A stretch of DNA of 64,000 nucleotides from Acaudatibacter sp963835495 (lineage in GTDB: Bacteria > Pseudomonadota > Alphaproteobacteria > Caulobacterales > Caulobacteraceae). The position numbers and the translations under genes are program-made. Within the stretch, counting starts at the first letter, position 1; each line of letters starts with the position of its first letter. Positions 49,838 to 59,962 of this stretch are shown here, piece by piece. The notes under the pieces are model-generated. The model was not told the origin of the DNA and ran no database searches. It saw nothing but the letters and a program-made list of their open reading frames with translations. The stretch covers positions 434,001 to 498,000 of the forward strand of contig CAWIFQ010000003.1 of assembly GCA_963835495.1 (NCBI GenBank). Reading direction: 5' to 3'.

Positions 49838-50572
49838 ATGCTCAAGAAGCTTGTGGCGGAGTTCCTCGGCACCGCGTGGCTGGTGCTGGGAGGATGCGGG
49901 GCGGCGGTGCTGGCGGCGGCGTTTCCGCATACCGGGATCGGCTTCGTCGGCGTCGCGCTGGCGTTCGGCTTGACCGTGCTGACGATGGCCTATGCGATCG
50001 GACACGTGTCCGGCTGCCACCTCAATCCCGCGGTGTCTGTGGGGCTGTGGGCCGGCGGGCGGTTCAAGACGCGCGACCTGCCCGGCTACATCGTCGCCCA
50101 GGTGCTGGGCGCCATCGCCGGCGCTGGCGTGCTCTACGTCATCGCCAGCGGCAACGCCGAGTTCAGCGTCGCCGGCGGGTTCGCCAGCAACGGCTATGCC
50201 GAGCATTCGCCGGGCGGCTATAGCCTCGCCGCGGCCGCAGTCTGCGAGGTGGCGATGACCTTCGCCTTTCTGTTCGTGATCATGGGGGTGACCCACGGCG
50301 CCGCGCCGAAGGGCTTCGCGCCGCTGGCGATCGGCCTGTGCCTGACCCTGATCCACCTGATCAGCATCCCGGTGACCAATACCTCGGTGAACCCGGCGCG
50401 CAGCACCGGGCCGGCGCTCTTCGTCGGCGGCTGGGCGCTGCAACAGCTCTGGCTGTTCTGGGCGGCCCCACTTGTCGGCGGCGCTCTGGGGGGCCTCGCC
50501 TACCGCTGGCTCAGCCCCGACAGTCCAGCCGCGGTGGACATCGCGGGGGGCAGGTCTGCGTCGGGGGAATAG
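49838..50572 (+). CDS. aqpZ: Aquaporin Z
   Basis: This 244-residue channel has six membrane helices and both NPA boxes, SGCHLNPAVSVGLWAGGRF near residue 67 and NTSVNPARSTGPALFVGGWALQQLWLFWAAPLVG near residue 185. The selectivity filter positions are consistent with a water-specific channel: F43-, H174- and R189-like residues are present (the F in ALAFGLTV, the H in LTLIHLISIPV, the R in NPARS). N-terminal LKKLVAEFLGTAWLVLGGCG is typical of AqpZ. It functions as a tetramer in the inner membrane. Confidence 0.95.
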   Translation: MLKKLVAEFLGTAWLVLGGCGAAVLAAAFPHTGIGFVGVALAFGLTVLTMAYAIGHVSGCHLNPAVSVGLWAGGRFKTRDLPGYIVAQVLGAIAGAGVLYVIASGNAEFSVAGGFASNGYAEHSPGGYSLAAAAVCEVAMTFAFLFVIMGVTHGAAPKGFAPLAIGLCLTLIHLISIPVTNTSVNPARSTGPALFVGGWALQQLWLFWAAPLVGGALGGLAYRWLSPDSPAAVDIAGGRSASGE

Positions 50573-50583
50573 CGCCGCAAGCC

Positions 50584-52445
<1,862 letters not shown>

Positions 52446-52632
52446 CCCTGACCTGGCTCCCCAACCGCGCAACGCCGCATTCGCAGCCGTTGCAACCATC
52501 CCAGGTTACCCGCGGGGCTTGCCAGTTGAAATTCAGGGTAGGCGCCTAAGGCCCACTACGTAGGTCTCTTGCCTCGGATCGGCTGCGCCAGGCTCACGCA
52601 AGCGAGGCAGCTAGACCTAATGTTGGGAGCGA

Positions 52633-52708
52633 TGGCTCCCCGGGCAGGACTCGAACCTGCGACCCGCCGGTTAACAGCCGGCTGCTCTACCAACTGAGCT
52701 ACCGAGGA
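52633..52708 (-). tRNA. tRNA-Asn (GTT)
   Basis: On the minus strand this 76-nt segment folds as a tRNA. The acceptor arm is TCCTCGG with CCGGGGA, followed by G73 and an encoded CCA (52635-52633). The D-arm is GCTCAGTTGGTAGAGC, the anticodon arm is CCGGCTGTTAACCGG with anticodon GTT in a CTGTTAA loop, and the T-arm has GCAGGTTCGAGTCCTGC. GTT decodes Asn. It lies between the hybrid kinase gene and the small gene at 52810. Confidence 0.96.
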
Positions 52709-52809
52709 TCAGGCCAATCGGCCGAAGGGCGGGCTTCTACGCTGCGCCGTTGCGGCGTGCAAGCGGCGCTTGGCCGCGCCCATCTCGCCGACGGCGCCGA
52801 TCGCACCGC

Positions 52810-52992
52810 CTAGCGGTCGCCGCGGGCGGACTGGGCCTGCTGCAGCATCAACTCGATGGCTGCGACCTCGCCAGCCAGCCGTCCGACCTCGCGCTCCGTG
52901 ACGTCCACGTCGCCCTCGAACAGCCGCATCCGGCCCGAGCTGAGCGCGTTGACCAGATGGTCAAGATAGCGGACTTCGTCGGTCGAGTTCAT
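52810..52992 (-). CDS. Small conserved protein of unknown function
   Basis: This 60-residue helical protein starts MNSTDEVRYLDHLVNALSSGRMRLFEGDVDVTEREVGRLAGEVAAIELMLQQAQSARGDR. The pattern of leucines suggests an amphipathic helical hairpin or coiled-coil. The start at 52992 is preferred over the longer one at 53004. I do not recognise a family. It lies upstream of tRNA-Asn on the same strand and just downstream of a strong terminator hairpin at 53018-53050, so it has its own promoter. Confidence 0.55.
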   Translation of the reverse strand: MNSTDEVRYLDHLVNALSSGRMRLFEGDVDVTEREVGRLAGEVAAIELMLQQAQSARGDR

Positions 52993-53017
52993 GAGCGCCA
53001 CCATACGCCCGGGGCAT

Positions 53018-53050
53018 AGAAAAAGCAGCCCGGCGGATGCCGCCGGGCTG
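53018..53050 (-). terminator. Rho-independent terminator
   Basis: CAGCCCGGCGG and CCGCCGGGCTG form a perfect 11-bp stem with the loop ATG (53026-53050). On the minus strand the stem is followed by CTTTTTCTA, so transcripts coming from the glycosyltransferase and PIG-L genes end here. Confidence 0.85.
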
Positions 53051-53076
53051 ATGAAGTCGGTGATGGTGGGGTGTCT

Positions 53077-53916
53077 TCAAGGAAGACGAGTCACAGGGTC
53101 GGCAATTATGGTTAACCGCGCCTTAACAACTCGGGATTTGTGGCGAAGGTAGTTTGATAATTCGCGTGTCACGTCAGTCGGTTGCGTGAAGTCAACTCCA
53201 GGGTGGCGGAACGGGACCCACTGGAAGCGGGCGTACCAAAGCTTGCCGGCGTGCGGCGGACGGCCGTAGTCGTAGGCGGCGAGGGGACGGAACGCTTCGC
53301 GCTCGGCGCCGACGTAGCCGAGGTTGCCCTGCTCGGACGCGTAGAGGGCCAGGGCGGCGCGCTTGGCGGCCTGCTCGGCGGGGGTGAGCGCCAGCACCGT
53401 CTCGGCGCCGTTCGGGGTCGGGAAGGCGTGGGAGTTGGCCCGGCCGCCGGCCAGATTGTATTCGGCGAACTCCAGCACGCCGAGGCCCTCGGCGGCGAGG
53501 CGACTGGCGATGGCGCTTGCGCCGTCGTGGTCCGGATTGCCGCCCTCGAACGCGGGCGCCCACAGCTGGTCGGCGGCGACGGCGGCGATCGCGGCGCGGA
53601 TCTCCCGCTCGGCGCCGGCGAGATCGCGCCACAGACGCCGCGCCGGCCGCTCGGACCAGCCGGCGATGGCGACGCCGAGCTGGGCGGCCGCCTGCTCGGC
53701 CTCCGCGCGGCGGCGGGCGACCGCGGCGGCGTAGCGGTGGCGCGCCCACGGCCACATCGTCGCCTGGTCGACGCAGCCGTGAGTAAGGAAGATCACCGAG
53801 ACCCGCGCGCCGACCGCCTGGGCGCGGCCGATGGCGGCGCAGCAGGCGACCACCTCGTCGTCCGGGTGGGGGCAGGCGATCAGGATCGAAGACCCGAAGA
53901 CGGTCTCCGCGCTCAG
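53077..53916 (-). CDS. PIG-L/LmbE family deacetylase
   Basis: This 279-residue protein carries the PIG-L motifs: SILIACPHPDDEVVACCAAIGRAQAVGARVSVIFLTHGCVD (HPDDE metal site) and LWAPAFEGGNPDHDGASAIASRL (second His pair, PDHD). Proteins of this family are zinc-dependent de-N-acetylases. The frame opens just after the glycosyltransferase gene stop. No ATG, GTG or TTG is present, but a CTG at 53916 overlaps that stop (CTGA) after a GGAG motif, so a CTG start with translational coupling is likely. An A of ATGA changed to C would explain it. The pair could build and trim an amino-sugar glycolipid or glycoconjugate. Confidence 0.82.
   Translation of the reverse strand: MSAETVFGSSILIACPHPDDEVVACCAAIGRAQAVGARVSVIFLTHGCVDQATMWPWARHRYAAAVARRRAEAEQAAAQLGVAIAGWSERPARRLWRDLAGAEREIRAAIAAVAADQLWAPAFEGGNPDHDGASAIASRLAAEGLGVLEFAEYNLAGGRANSHAFPTPNGAETVLALTPAEQAAKRAALALYASEQGNLGYVGAEREAFRPLAAYDYGRPPHAGKLWYARFQWVPFRHPGVDFTQPTDVTRELSNYLRHKSRVVKARLTIIADPVTRLP
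53112..53126. promoter_or_regulatory. CtrA box TTAA-N7-TTAA
   Basis: TTAACCGCGCCTTAA is a perfect TTAA-N7-TTAA, the full CtrA binding motif of Caulobacter. It lies inside the last codons of the PIG-L gene, about 120 bp upstream of the small gene at 52992. In a genome this rich in G and C a perfect copy is rare. It may be part of a promoter reading toward 52992 beyond the terminator, or a chance event. Confidence 0.4.
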
Positions 53917-55190
53917 GCGATCAGCTCCGCGTCGACCGGGGCGTGGGCGGCCTCGCGCCAGAGCGAGAACAGGTCCTCGTCCAGCACCTCGCGCCAAGGC
54001 GCCAGGCAGCGGCGGGAATAGTCCAGCGCCGCGGCGCGCATGCCGGCGCGCATCGGGGCGCAGGCCGCGGTCTGGCGCAGCGCCTCGGCCCACGCCGCCG
54101 CGCCGCTGTCGACCACCCGCATCGCCGGAGTATCGTCGAACAGCTCGGCGACGCCGCTCTTCTTCGACACCAGCACCGGGCAGCCGCTGGCCATCGCCTC
54201 GACGCCGACCATGCTGCGAATCTCGACCTCGGACGAGAGCGCCACCATGTCGACGCTGGCGTAGAGCCGGGCCAGCTCGCAGGGCTGCACGTAGCCGGCG
54301 ATGGTGGCGGCGGGCCCGAGCTTTCTGCGGATGTCGGCCTCGGCGGGGCCCACGCCGGCGGTGATCAGGTGCAGCGGCACGCCTTCGGCGCGCAGCGTGG
54401 CGATCGCGTCGACCAGAGTGTGGATGTTCTTGCCGACGTCGAGGCGGCCGACGAACAGCACCAGGATGCGATCCTTGGGCAGGGCGAGCTCGGCCTCGAC
54501 CCGCGCCCGGTCGGCGCGGTGGGGGCCGAACAGGCGCTTGTCGATGCCCAGCCGCAGGTGGCCGACCCGGGAGCGGCCGAGCATGCTCTCGGCCAGGGCG
54601 TGATCCTCGGCGCGGGTGGCGGCGACGAAGGCGCACCGGCGCAGGTGCTGCACAAGCCGCTGGTCCATCCGCCGACCCTGGCGCTCGGGCAGCTGCCAGT
54701 CGTCGATCAGCTTGCGCGCCGGCCAGCTGGCGCCGAAGCGGGCCTCGATGGTCTGGCGGGTGAAGATGCGGGTGTAGGAGGGGGTGTCGGTGTGGAACGA
54801 CGTCGTGAGCGGGATGCCGCGGCGGCGGCTGACGCCCTCGGCCGTCTTGGCGAAGGCGAAGAAGGCGTCGGTGGTGTGGATCACGTCGTACGAGCCGAGC
54901 TCGCGGGCCAGGCGCGGATGGTAGGGCGCTAGGTCGGTGTGGTCCGGCACATAGGGCAGGAACTTGAGCTGAGCGGTCGAGAATAGCGGCGGCAGATGCG
55001 CCAGCCTGGCGCCAGGACCCAGCACCTCGGTGCGGTTGCGGCCGGAGAAGTAGACGGTCAGATCGAGCGGCAGTTGCGCGTCCGCGGCGGCGTCCGCCAG
55101 CCGCTCCCAGCACTTGACGTGCCCGCCTGCCTCAGGCGAGCGCGGCAGGTCGACCAGAGCGGCGACGCGGATCGGTTTCTCGGCGCGCAT
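53913..55190 (-). CDS. Glycosyltransferase family 4 protein
   Basis: This 425-residue protein shows the GT-B pattern. The N-terminal part has VAALVDLPRSPEAGGHVKCWERLADA and a donor-side acceptor segment; the C-terminal part has LVLFVGRLDVGKNIHTLVDAIATL, HLITAGVGPAEADIRRKLG, GYVQPCELARLYASVDMVALSSEVEIRSMVGVEAMASGCPVLVSKKSGVAELF (the E-x7-E motif). These fit retaining GT4 enzymes that use NDP-sugars. The start at 55190 was taken at the conserved MRAEK. It is coupled to the PIG-L gene by a 4-base overlap. GT4 and PIG-L deacetylase pairs occur in the bacillithiol and GlcNAc-lipid pathways, and this may be a related pathway. Confidence 0.87.
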   Translation of the reverse strand: MRAEKPIRVAALVDLPRSPEAGGHVKCWERLADAAADAQLPLDLTVYFSGRNRTEVLGPGARLAHLPPLFSTAQLKFLPYVPDHTDLAPYHPRLARELGSYDVIHTTDAFFAFAKTAEGVSRRRGIPLTTSFHTDTPSYTRIFTRQTIEARFGASWPARKLIDDWQLPERQGRRMDQRLVQHLRRCAFVAATRAEDHALAESMLGRSRVGHLRLGIDKRLFGPHRADRARVEAELALPKDRILVLFVGRLDVGKNIHTLVDAIATLRAEGVPLHLITAGVGPAEADIRRKLGPAATIAGYVQPCELARLYASVDMVALSSEVEIRSMVGVEAMASGCPVLVSKKSGVAELFDDTPAMRVVDSGAAAWAEALRQTAACAPMRAGMRAAALDYSRRCLAPWREVLDEDLFSLWREAAHAPVDAELIA

Positions 55191-55359
55191 GAGCCTTCTT
55201 GGACCGGCTAGTGCCCCCAACTCGGCATAGGTGGAGACCTCTATCTGGTTTTCAACTCCGTCACGAATATGACGCCTCTCAATAAGGGAGTCTCAGGTGA
55301 CATGACGTGTGATGTTTGCCACACTGTTCGATGAGAGGGACATCTCAGGGAGCGAGCTT

Positions 55360-56322
55360 ATGAAACGAGCGAGCGTGGCGCTGGCCATGGCCGCCGGCAT
55401 CGCCTTTGTCGCCTTTCCAGTTCTGACTCACGCCAGCGGTGGCGGCGGCATGGGCGGCGGCGGGATGCCCAGCGGCGGCGGCATGGGCGGCGCGGGCGGA
55501 ATGCCCGACCAGCCGGAATACGATCCGGCCGTCGAATACCAGAAGGGTACGGCCGACCTGCAGGCCGGACGCTACAAGGCCGCGGCGACAGACTTTCAGC
55601 ACGTGGTCGAGTCGACGCCGCGGGCGGCCAACGCCTGGCTCTATCTGGGCATGTCGAAGTCCGGAGCGGGCGACGAGAAGGGCGCGGAGAAGGCCTACGA
55701 GAAGTCGGTCAAGCTCGACAACTCGTCGGTGCAGGCGCACCGCCAGCTGGCGCTGTCGCTGATCAAGCTGAAGCAGACCGACAAGGCCAACGCCGAGCTG
55801 GCCACCCTGAAGTCCAAGGCGGCCGCCTGCGCCGACACCTGTTCCGACGCCGCGGACTTGAAGGCGGCGATCGCCGACGTGACGGCGGCGATGGGCGCGG
55901 CGCCTTCGGCGGCCAACGATGTCGCCTCGCACCTCTCGCTGGCGAGCCCGCAGGCGGGAGACGGGGCCTATGTGCGGGCGGTCAGCCTGATCAACGAGCA
56001 CCGCTGGGACGACGCGCTGGCCTCGCTCGCCCGCGCCGAGGCCGCCATCGGGCCGCACCCGGACATCCTCACCTACGAGGGCTATGTCTGGCGGCACAAG
56101 GGTGACTGGGCCAAGGCGGAGTCGTTCTACCACCAGGCGCTGGCCATCGACCCGGGCCACCGCGGCGCGACGGAGTACTACGGCGAGCTGAAGGTGCTGC
56201 AAGGCGACATGACCGGCGCGCGGGCGTTGCTGGCGCGGCTCGACACCGCCTGCACGTTCGGCTGCGCCGAGGCGGAGGAACTGAGGCGTTGGATCGATCA
56301 CGGCGGCGATCCGGCCGCCTGA
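55360..56322 (+). CDS. Exported TPR protein with a Gly/Met-rich linker
   Basis: This 320-residue protein has a signal peptide (KRASVALAMAAGIAFVAFPVLTHA) and then a low-complexity linker SGGGGMGGGGMPSGGGMGGAGGMPDQP. The rest consists of TPR-like helices: YQKGTADLQAGRYKAAATDFQHVVESTPRAANAWLYLGMSKSGAGDEKGAEKAYEKSVKLDNSSVQAHRQLALSLIKLKQ and, in the C-terminal half, GDGAYVRAVSLINEHRWDDALASLARAEAAIGPHPDILTYEGYVWRHKGDWAKAESFYHQALAIDPGHRGATEYYG. Two cysteine pairs (ACADTC and ACTFGC) may form disulfides. The last 34 bases overlap the cytochrome gene, so the two genes are coupled. Confidence 0.8.
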   Translation: MKRASVALAMAAGIAFVAFPVLTHASGGGGMGGGGMPSGGGMGGAGGMPDQPEYDPAVEYQKGTADLQAGRYKAAATDFQHVVESTPRAANAWLYLGMSKSGAGDEKGAEKAYEKSVKLDNSSVQAHRQLALSLIKLKQTDKANAELATLKSKAAACADTCSDAADLKAAIADVTAAMGAAPSAANDVASHLSLASPQAGDGAYVRAVSLINEHRWDDALASLARAEAAIGPHPDILTYEGYVWRHKGDWAKAESFYHQALAIDPGHRGATEYYGELKVLQGDMTGARALLARLDTACTFGCAEAEELRRWIDHGGDPAA

Positions 56323-57254
56323 TCGCGCTCGCGGCGTCCGCCCTTGCGTTCGGGCTGGCGGCGGCGCTCCCGCCGCCAGCCCCGGCGCTTCGCGCGCTGC
56401 GTTGGCTCGCCCCCGGCGCCGACGCGTCCGTGGTGCTGACACGCCGCCCGACCGAGTGCCTGGCGATGCCTGCGGACCCCCAGGGCGCCTACCTGGTCGA
56501 GCTCGGCCGTGCGGCGTTCCGCACGCCGCTGCTGCTCGGCGGCCAGGCGGCCCGCGCCGGCGTCGCCTGCGAGACCTGCCATCGCGGCGGGCGCAGCAAC
56601 CCCGACTTCGACTTTCCCGGCGTCTCCGGCGCCCCGGGCACGGCCGACGTCACCACCTCGGTGCTTTCGTCCCATCGCGGCGATGGCATCGACAATCCCA
56701 AACCGATCCCGAACCTGTCGGGCCCGAAGGCGGCGCTGAAGGTCAGCCAGGATCCGTCGTCACCGGCGCTCGAGAGCTTCATCCACGGCATCATCACCCA
56801 GGAGTTCGACGGCGACGAGCCGCCGCCGGCGGTGCTGAAGGGGTTGGCGGCCTATGTCCGCGCCCTGTCGCCCGGCGCTTGCCCCGCCGAGGCGACGGAA
56901 CCGATGACGGCCGCCGCCGCGCTGACCGACGTTCGCCGCACGCTCATGGCCGCGATCGCCGCGCTGGATCATGGCGATGGCGACTCGGCCGCCCTGATGG
57001 TCGCATCGGCGCGCTCCCAGCTCGGCGACATCGACGAGCGCTACGCAGGCCCGGCGCTGGCGGTGGAGCGCGTGGCGCTCGAACGCGCGGCGGCGGACCT
57101 TGGCGCAGCGGAAGCTGACGCCCGGCGCGGCGCGACCCAGGCGAAGACCGACCTGACGGTCTGGCTGGCGGGTGAGCCTCGCTGGGCGCAGGCGGTCGCC
57201 GCCGCCCATGGCTCGCTCTACGAACCGCGCAGCCTCGCGCAGGTGGCGCGCTGA
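56289..57254 (+). CDS. Exported c-type cytochrome-like protein with a single CxxCH motif
   Basis: This 321-residue protein begins at a TTG inside the TPR gene and has a signal peptide (RLIALAASALAFGLAAALPPPAPAL). It has one heme motif, GVACETCHRGGRSNPDF (residues about 93-110), followed by FPGVSGAPGTADVTTSVLSSHRGDGIDNPKPIPNLSGPKAALK. The first half resembles cytochrome c peroxidase or MauG-like proteins, but I see only one CxxCH. The C-terminal half is helical with many alanines. A redox role in the periplasm together with the TPR partner is likely. The exact function is unknown. Confidence 0.72.
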   Translation: MDRSRRRSGRLIALAASALAFGLAAALPPPAPALRALRWLAPGADASVVLTRRPTECLAMPADPQGAYLVELGRAAFRTPLLLGGQAARAGVACETCHRGGRSNPDFDFPGVSGAPGTADVTTSVLSSHRGDGIDNPKPIPNLSGPKAALKVSQDPSSPALESFIHGIITQEFDGDEPPPAVLKGLAAYVRALSPGACPAEATEPMTAAAALTDVRRTLMAAIAALDHGDGDSAALMVASARSQLGDIDERYAGPALAVERVALERAAADLGAAEADARRGATQAKTDLTVWLAGEPRWAQAVAAAHGSLYEPRSLAQVAR

Positions 57255-57387
57255 ACTCGACCTCGGGGCCCGGCGACGCAACGATTTGTGCCTTGCGCGG
57301 CGCTGGCGGCAATGACTACCTCCGGCGGGCTTGCGGCGCGCAAGATCGCTCCCGATTCTGAGCGCGTCGCCGCGCTGGGAGGCGATT

Positions 57388-58770
57388 GTGACGACTCCGC
57401 CAACACCGCCCGCCGTCAGCTCCGCCCTCGACCTGATCGGCCAGACGCCGATGGTCGAATTGACCGGGTTCGACACCGGCCCGTGCCGCCTGTTCGTCAA
57501 GCTGGAGAGCGCCAATCCGGGCGGCTCGATCAAGGACCGGATCGCCCGCTCGATGATCGAGGCGGCCGAGGCGGACGGGCGACTGAAGCCTGGCGGTACG
57601 CTGGTGGAGGCGACCGCCGGCAACACCGGCCTTGGCCTGGCTCAGGTCGGGCTGCTGAAGGGCTACAAACTGCTGCTGGTGGTGCCCGACAAGATGGCGC
57701 GCGAGAAGATCCAGCACCTGCGGGCGATGGGCGTCGACGTGCGCATCACCCGCTCCGACGTCGGCAAGGGCCACCCGGAGTACTACCAGGACATGGCGTT
57801 GGCGCTGGCGGCGAAGATTCCGGACGCCTTCTTCATCAACCAGTTCGAAAACCCCGCCAATCCGCTGGCGCACGAGACCACCACCGGTCCGGAAATCCTG
57901 ACGCAGATGGAAGGCGATCTCGACGCGGTGGTGGTCGGGGTCGGCTCGGGCGGCACCCTGACCGGGCTCGGCCGCTTCTTCGCCAAGGCCTCGCCGAAGA
58001 CCGCGATGGTGCTGGCCGATCCGGTCGGTTCGATCCTGGCCCCGCTGGTGGAGCGCGGCGAACACGTCACGCCTGGCTCGTGGGTGGTGGAGGGCATCGG
58101 CGAGGACTTCATTCCCGCCAACTGCGACCTCACCCTCGTCAAGAAGGCCTATGAGATCACCGACACCGAGAGCATCGCCACCGCGCGGCTGCTGCTCACC
58201 AAGGCCGGCATTCTCGGCGGCTCTTCCTCCGGCACGCTGCTGGCGGCCGCGCTGCGCTATTGCCGCGAGCAGACCAAGCCGAAGCGGGTGGTGACGCTCG
58301 TCTGCGACACCGGCTCGCGCTACCTCTCCAAGGTCTACAACGACAGCTGGGTGCTGGAGCAGGGGCTGGCGCACCGCGAACTGCATGGCGACCTGCGCGA
58401 CCTGATCGCCCGCACCGCCGGCGAAGCCGTCACCGTCGGCCCGGCGGACACGTTGCTCACCGCCTACAACCGCATGCGCCAGGCCGACGTGAGCCAATTG
58501 CCGGTGCTGGACGAGGGCCGGCTGATCGGCCTGATCGACGAGAGCGACCTCTTGGAAGCGGTCGAAGATCGCCGCTCGGATGAACGTTTCCGCCAGCCGG
58601 TCTCCACCGCCATGACCGCCAAGCTGCGCACCCTGCAGGCGGCCGAGCCGCTCGACGTCCTGCTGCCGATCTTCGAGCGCGACGAGGTGGCGATCGTGAT
58701 GGAGGGCCGCGAATTCCTCGGCCTGATCACCCGGATCGACCTGATCAACTATCTGCGGCGCGCCGCTTGA
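57388..58770 (+). CDS. Cystathionine beta-synthase with C-terminal CBS domain pair
   Basis: This 460-residue protein starts at a GTG after GGGAGGCGA. The PLP domain contains LIGQTPMVELTGFDTGPCRLFVKLESANPGGSIKDRIARSMIEAAEADGRLKPGGTLVEATAGNTGLGLAQVGLLKGYKLLLVVPDKM (the Lys in GGSIKDR binds PLP) and SGGTLTGLGRFFAKASPKTAMVLADP. The C-terminal 130 residues form two CBS repeats (VGPADTLLTAYNRMRQADVSQLPVLDEGRLIGLIDESDLLEAV and AEPLDVLLPIFERDEVAIVMEGREFLGLITRIDLINYL). It condenses serine and homocysteine, or acts as a related cysteine synthase. The stop overlaps the TTG start of the next gene. Confidence 0.94.
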   Translation: MTTPPTPPAVSSALDLIGQTPMVELTGFDTGPCRLFVKLESANPGGSIKDRIARSMIEAAEADGRLKPGGTLVEATAGNTGLGLAQVGLLKGYKLLLVVPDKMAREKIQHLRAMGVDVRITRSDVGKGHPEYYQDMALALAAKIPDAFFINQFENPANPLAHETTTGPEILTQMEGDLDAVVVGVGSGGTLTGLGRFFAKASPKTAMVLADPVGSILAPLVERGEHVTPGSWVVEGIGEDFIPANCDLTLVKKAYEITDTESIATARLLLTKAGILGGSSSGTLLAAALRYCREQTKPKRVVTLVCDTGSRYLSKVYNDSWVLEQGLAHRELHGDLRDLIARTAGEAVTVGPADTLLTAYNRMRQADVSQLPVLDEGRLIGLIDESDLLEAVEDRRSDERFRQPVSTAMTAKLRTLQAAEPLDVLLPIFERDEVAIVMEGREFLGLITRIDLINYLRRAA

Positions 58771-59957
58771 GCGACGAAACCCCCCACAAAGATTTGCCCC
58801 GCAAGAACCGGCTCGAATTCGCCACCCGCGCGATCCACGGCGGCCAGCGCCACGATCCCTCGACCGGCGCGGTGATGGTGCCGATCTACGCCACCTCGAC
58901 CTACGCCCAGGCGTCGCCCGGCGTGCACCAGGGCTTCGAGTACTCGCGCAGCCAGAACCCCACCCGCTTCGCGCTGGAACGGGCGCTGGCGGACCTGGAG
59001 AGCGGGACCAAGGGCTTCGCCTTCGCCTCCGGCCTGGCGGCGATCGGCACCCTGCTGGAGACGCTGGACGCCGGCGACCACGTGATCGCCAGCGAGGATC
59101 TCTATGGCGGCTCGTTCCGGCTGTTCGACGGCGTGCGGCGCCGCTCGGCCGGGCTCGAGTTCAGCTTCGTCGATCTCAGCGACCTCGCCGCGATCGAGGC
59201 GGCGATCACGCCGAGGACGCGGCTGATCTGGGTCGAGACGCCGACCAACCCGCTGCTGCGGCTCGCCGACCTGGAGGCGATCGCCGCGCTGGCCCGCCGC
59301 CGCGGCCTGATCGCCGCCGCCGACAACACCTTCGCCAGCCCCTACATCCAGCGCCCGCTCGAGCTCGGCTTCGACATCGTGATGCACTCGACCACCAAAT
59401 ACATCGGCGGCCACTCCGACATGGTCGGCGGCGCGCTGGTGGTGGGCCAGAACGCGGCGCTGCGCCGAGCAGCTGACCTTCCTGCAGAACGCGGTCGGTG
59501 CGGTCGCCTCGCCATTCGACAGCTTTCTCACCCTGCGCGGGGTGAAGACCCTGGCGCTGCGCATGCAGCGGCACTGCGAGAACGGACTGGCCGTCGCCAG
59601 GTGGCTGGAGACGCGCCGGGACGTGCGGCGGGTGATCTATCCCGGGCCTGCCCAGCCATCCGCAGCACGAGCTGGCCAGGCGCCAGATGCACGGCTTCGG
59701 CGGCATGGTCACCGCGATCCTCGACCGGGACCTGGCGGGGACCCGGACGCATGCTCGAGCGGACCAAGCTGTTCACCCTGGCCGAGAGCCTCGGCGGCGT
59801 CGAAAGCCTGATCGAGCACCCGGCGATCATGACCCACGCCTCGATCCCGGCGGCGACCCGGGAGCGGATCGGCATCGCCGACTCGCTGATCCGGCTTTCG
59901 GTCGGGGTGGAGGCGGCGGAGGACCTGATCGCCGATCTGGAACAGGCGCTTAGCTAG
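58767..59957 (+). pseudogene. Cystathionine gamma-lyase/synthase, three single-base frameshifts
   Basis: The start is a TTG overlapping the beta-synthase stop. Frame one gives RKNRLEFATRAIHGGQRHDPSTGAVMVPIYATSTYAQASPGVHQGFEYSRSQNPTRFALERALADLESGTKGFAFASGLAAIGTLLETLDAGDHVIASEDLYGGSFRLFDG, with PLP Lys in HSTTKYIGGHSDMVGGALVVGQNAALR. The frame moves near 59470, 59652 and 59748; bridging gives EQLTFLQNAVGAVASPFDSFLTLRGVKTLALRMQRHCENGLAVARWLETRRDVRRVIYPG and SHPQHELARRQMHGFGGMVTAILDRDLAG and RMLERTKLFTLAESLGGVESLIEHPAIMTHASIPAATRERIGIADSLIRLSVGVEAAEDLIADLEQAL. Each step is one extra base. In the pair with cystathionine beta-synthase it would complete transsulfuration. Confidence 0.78.
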
Positions 59958-59962
59958 CGCGG

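Noticed and set aside
57255..57387. Possible SAM-II riboswitch before cystathionine beta-synthase
   Set aside because: A GATTTG-like block is present, but the GTTAAA and GCTAAA blocks and the pseudoknot pairing are missing.
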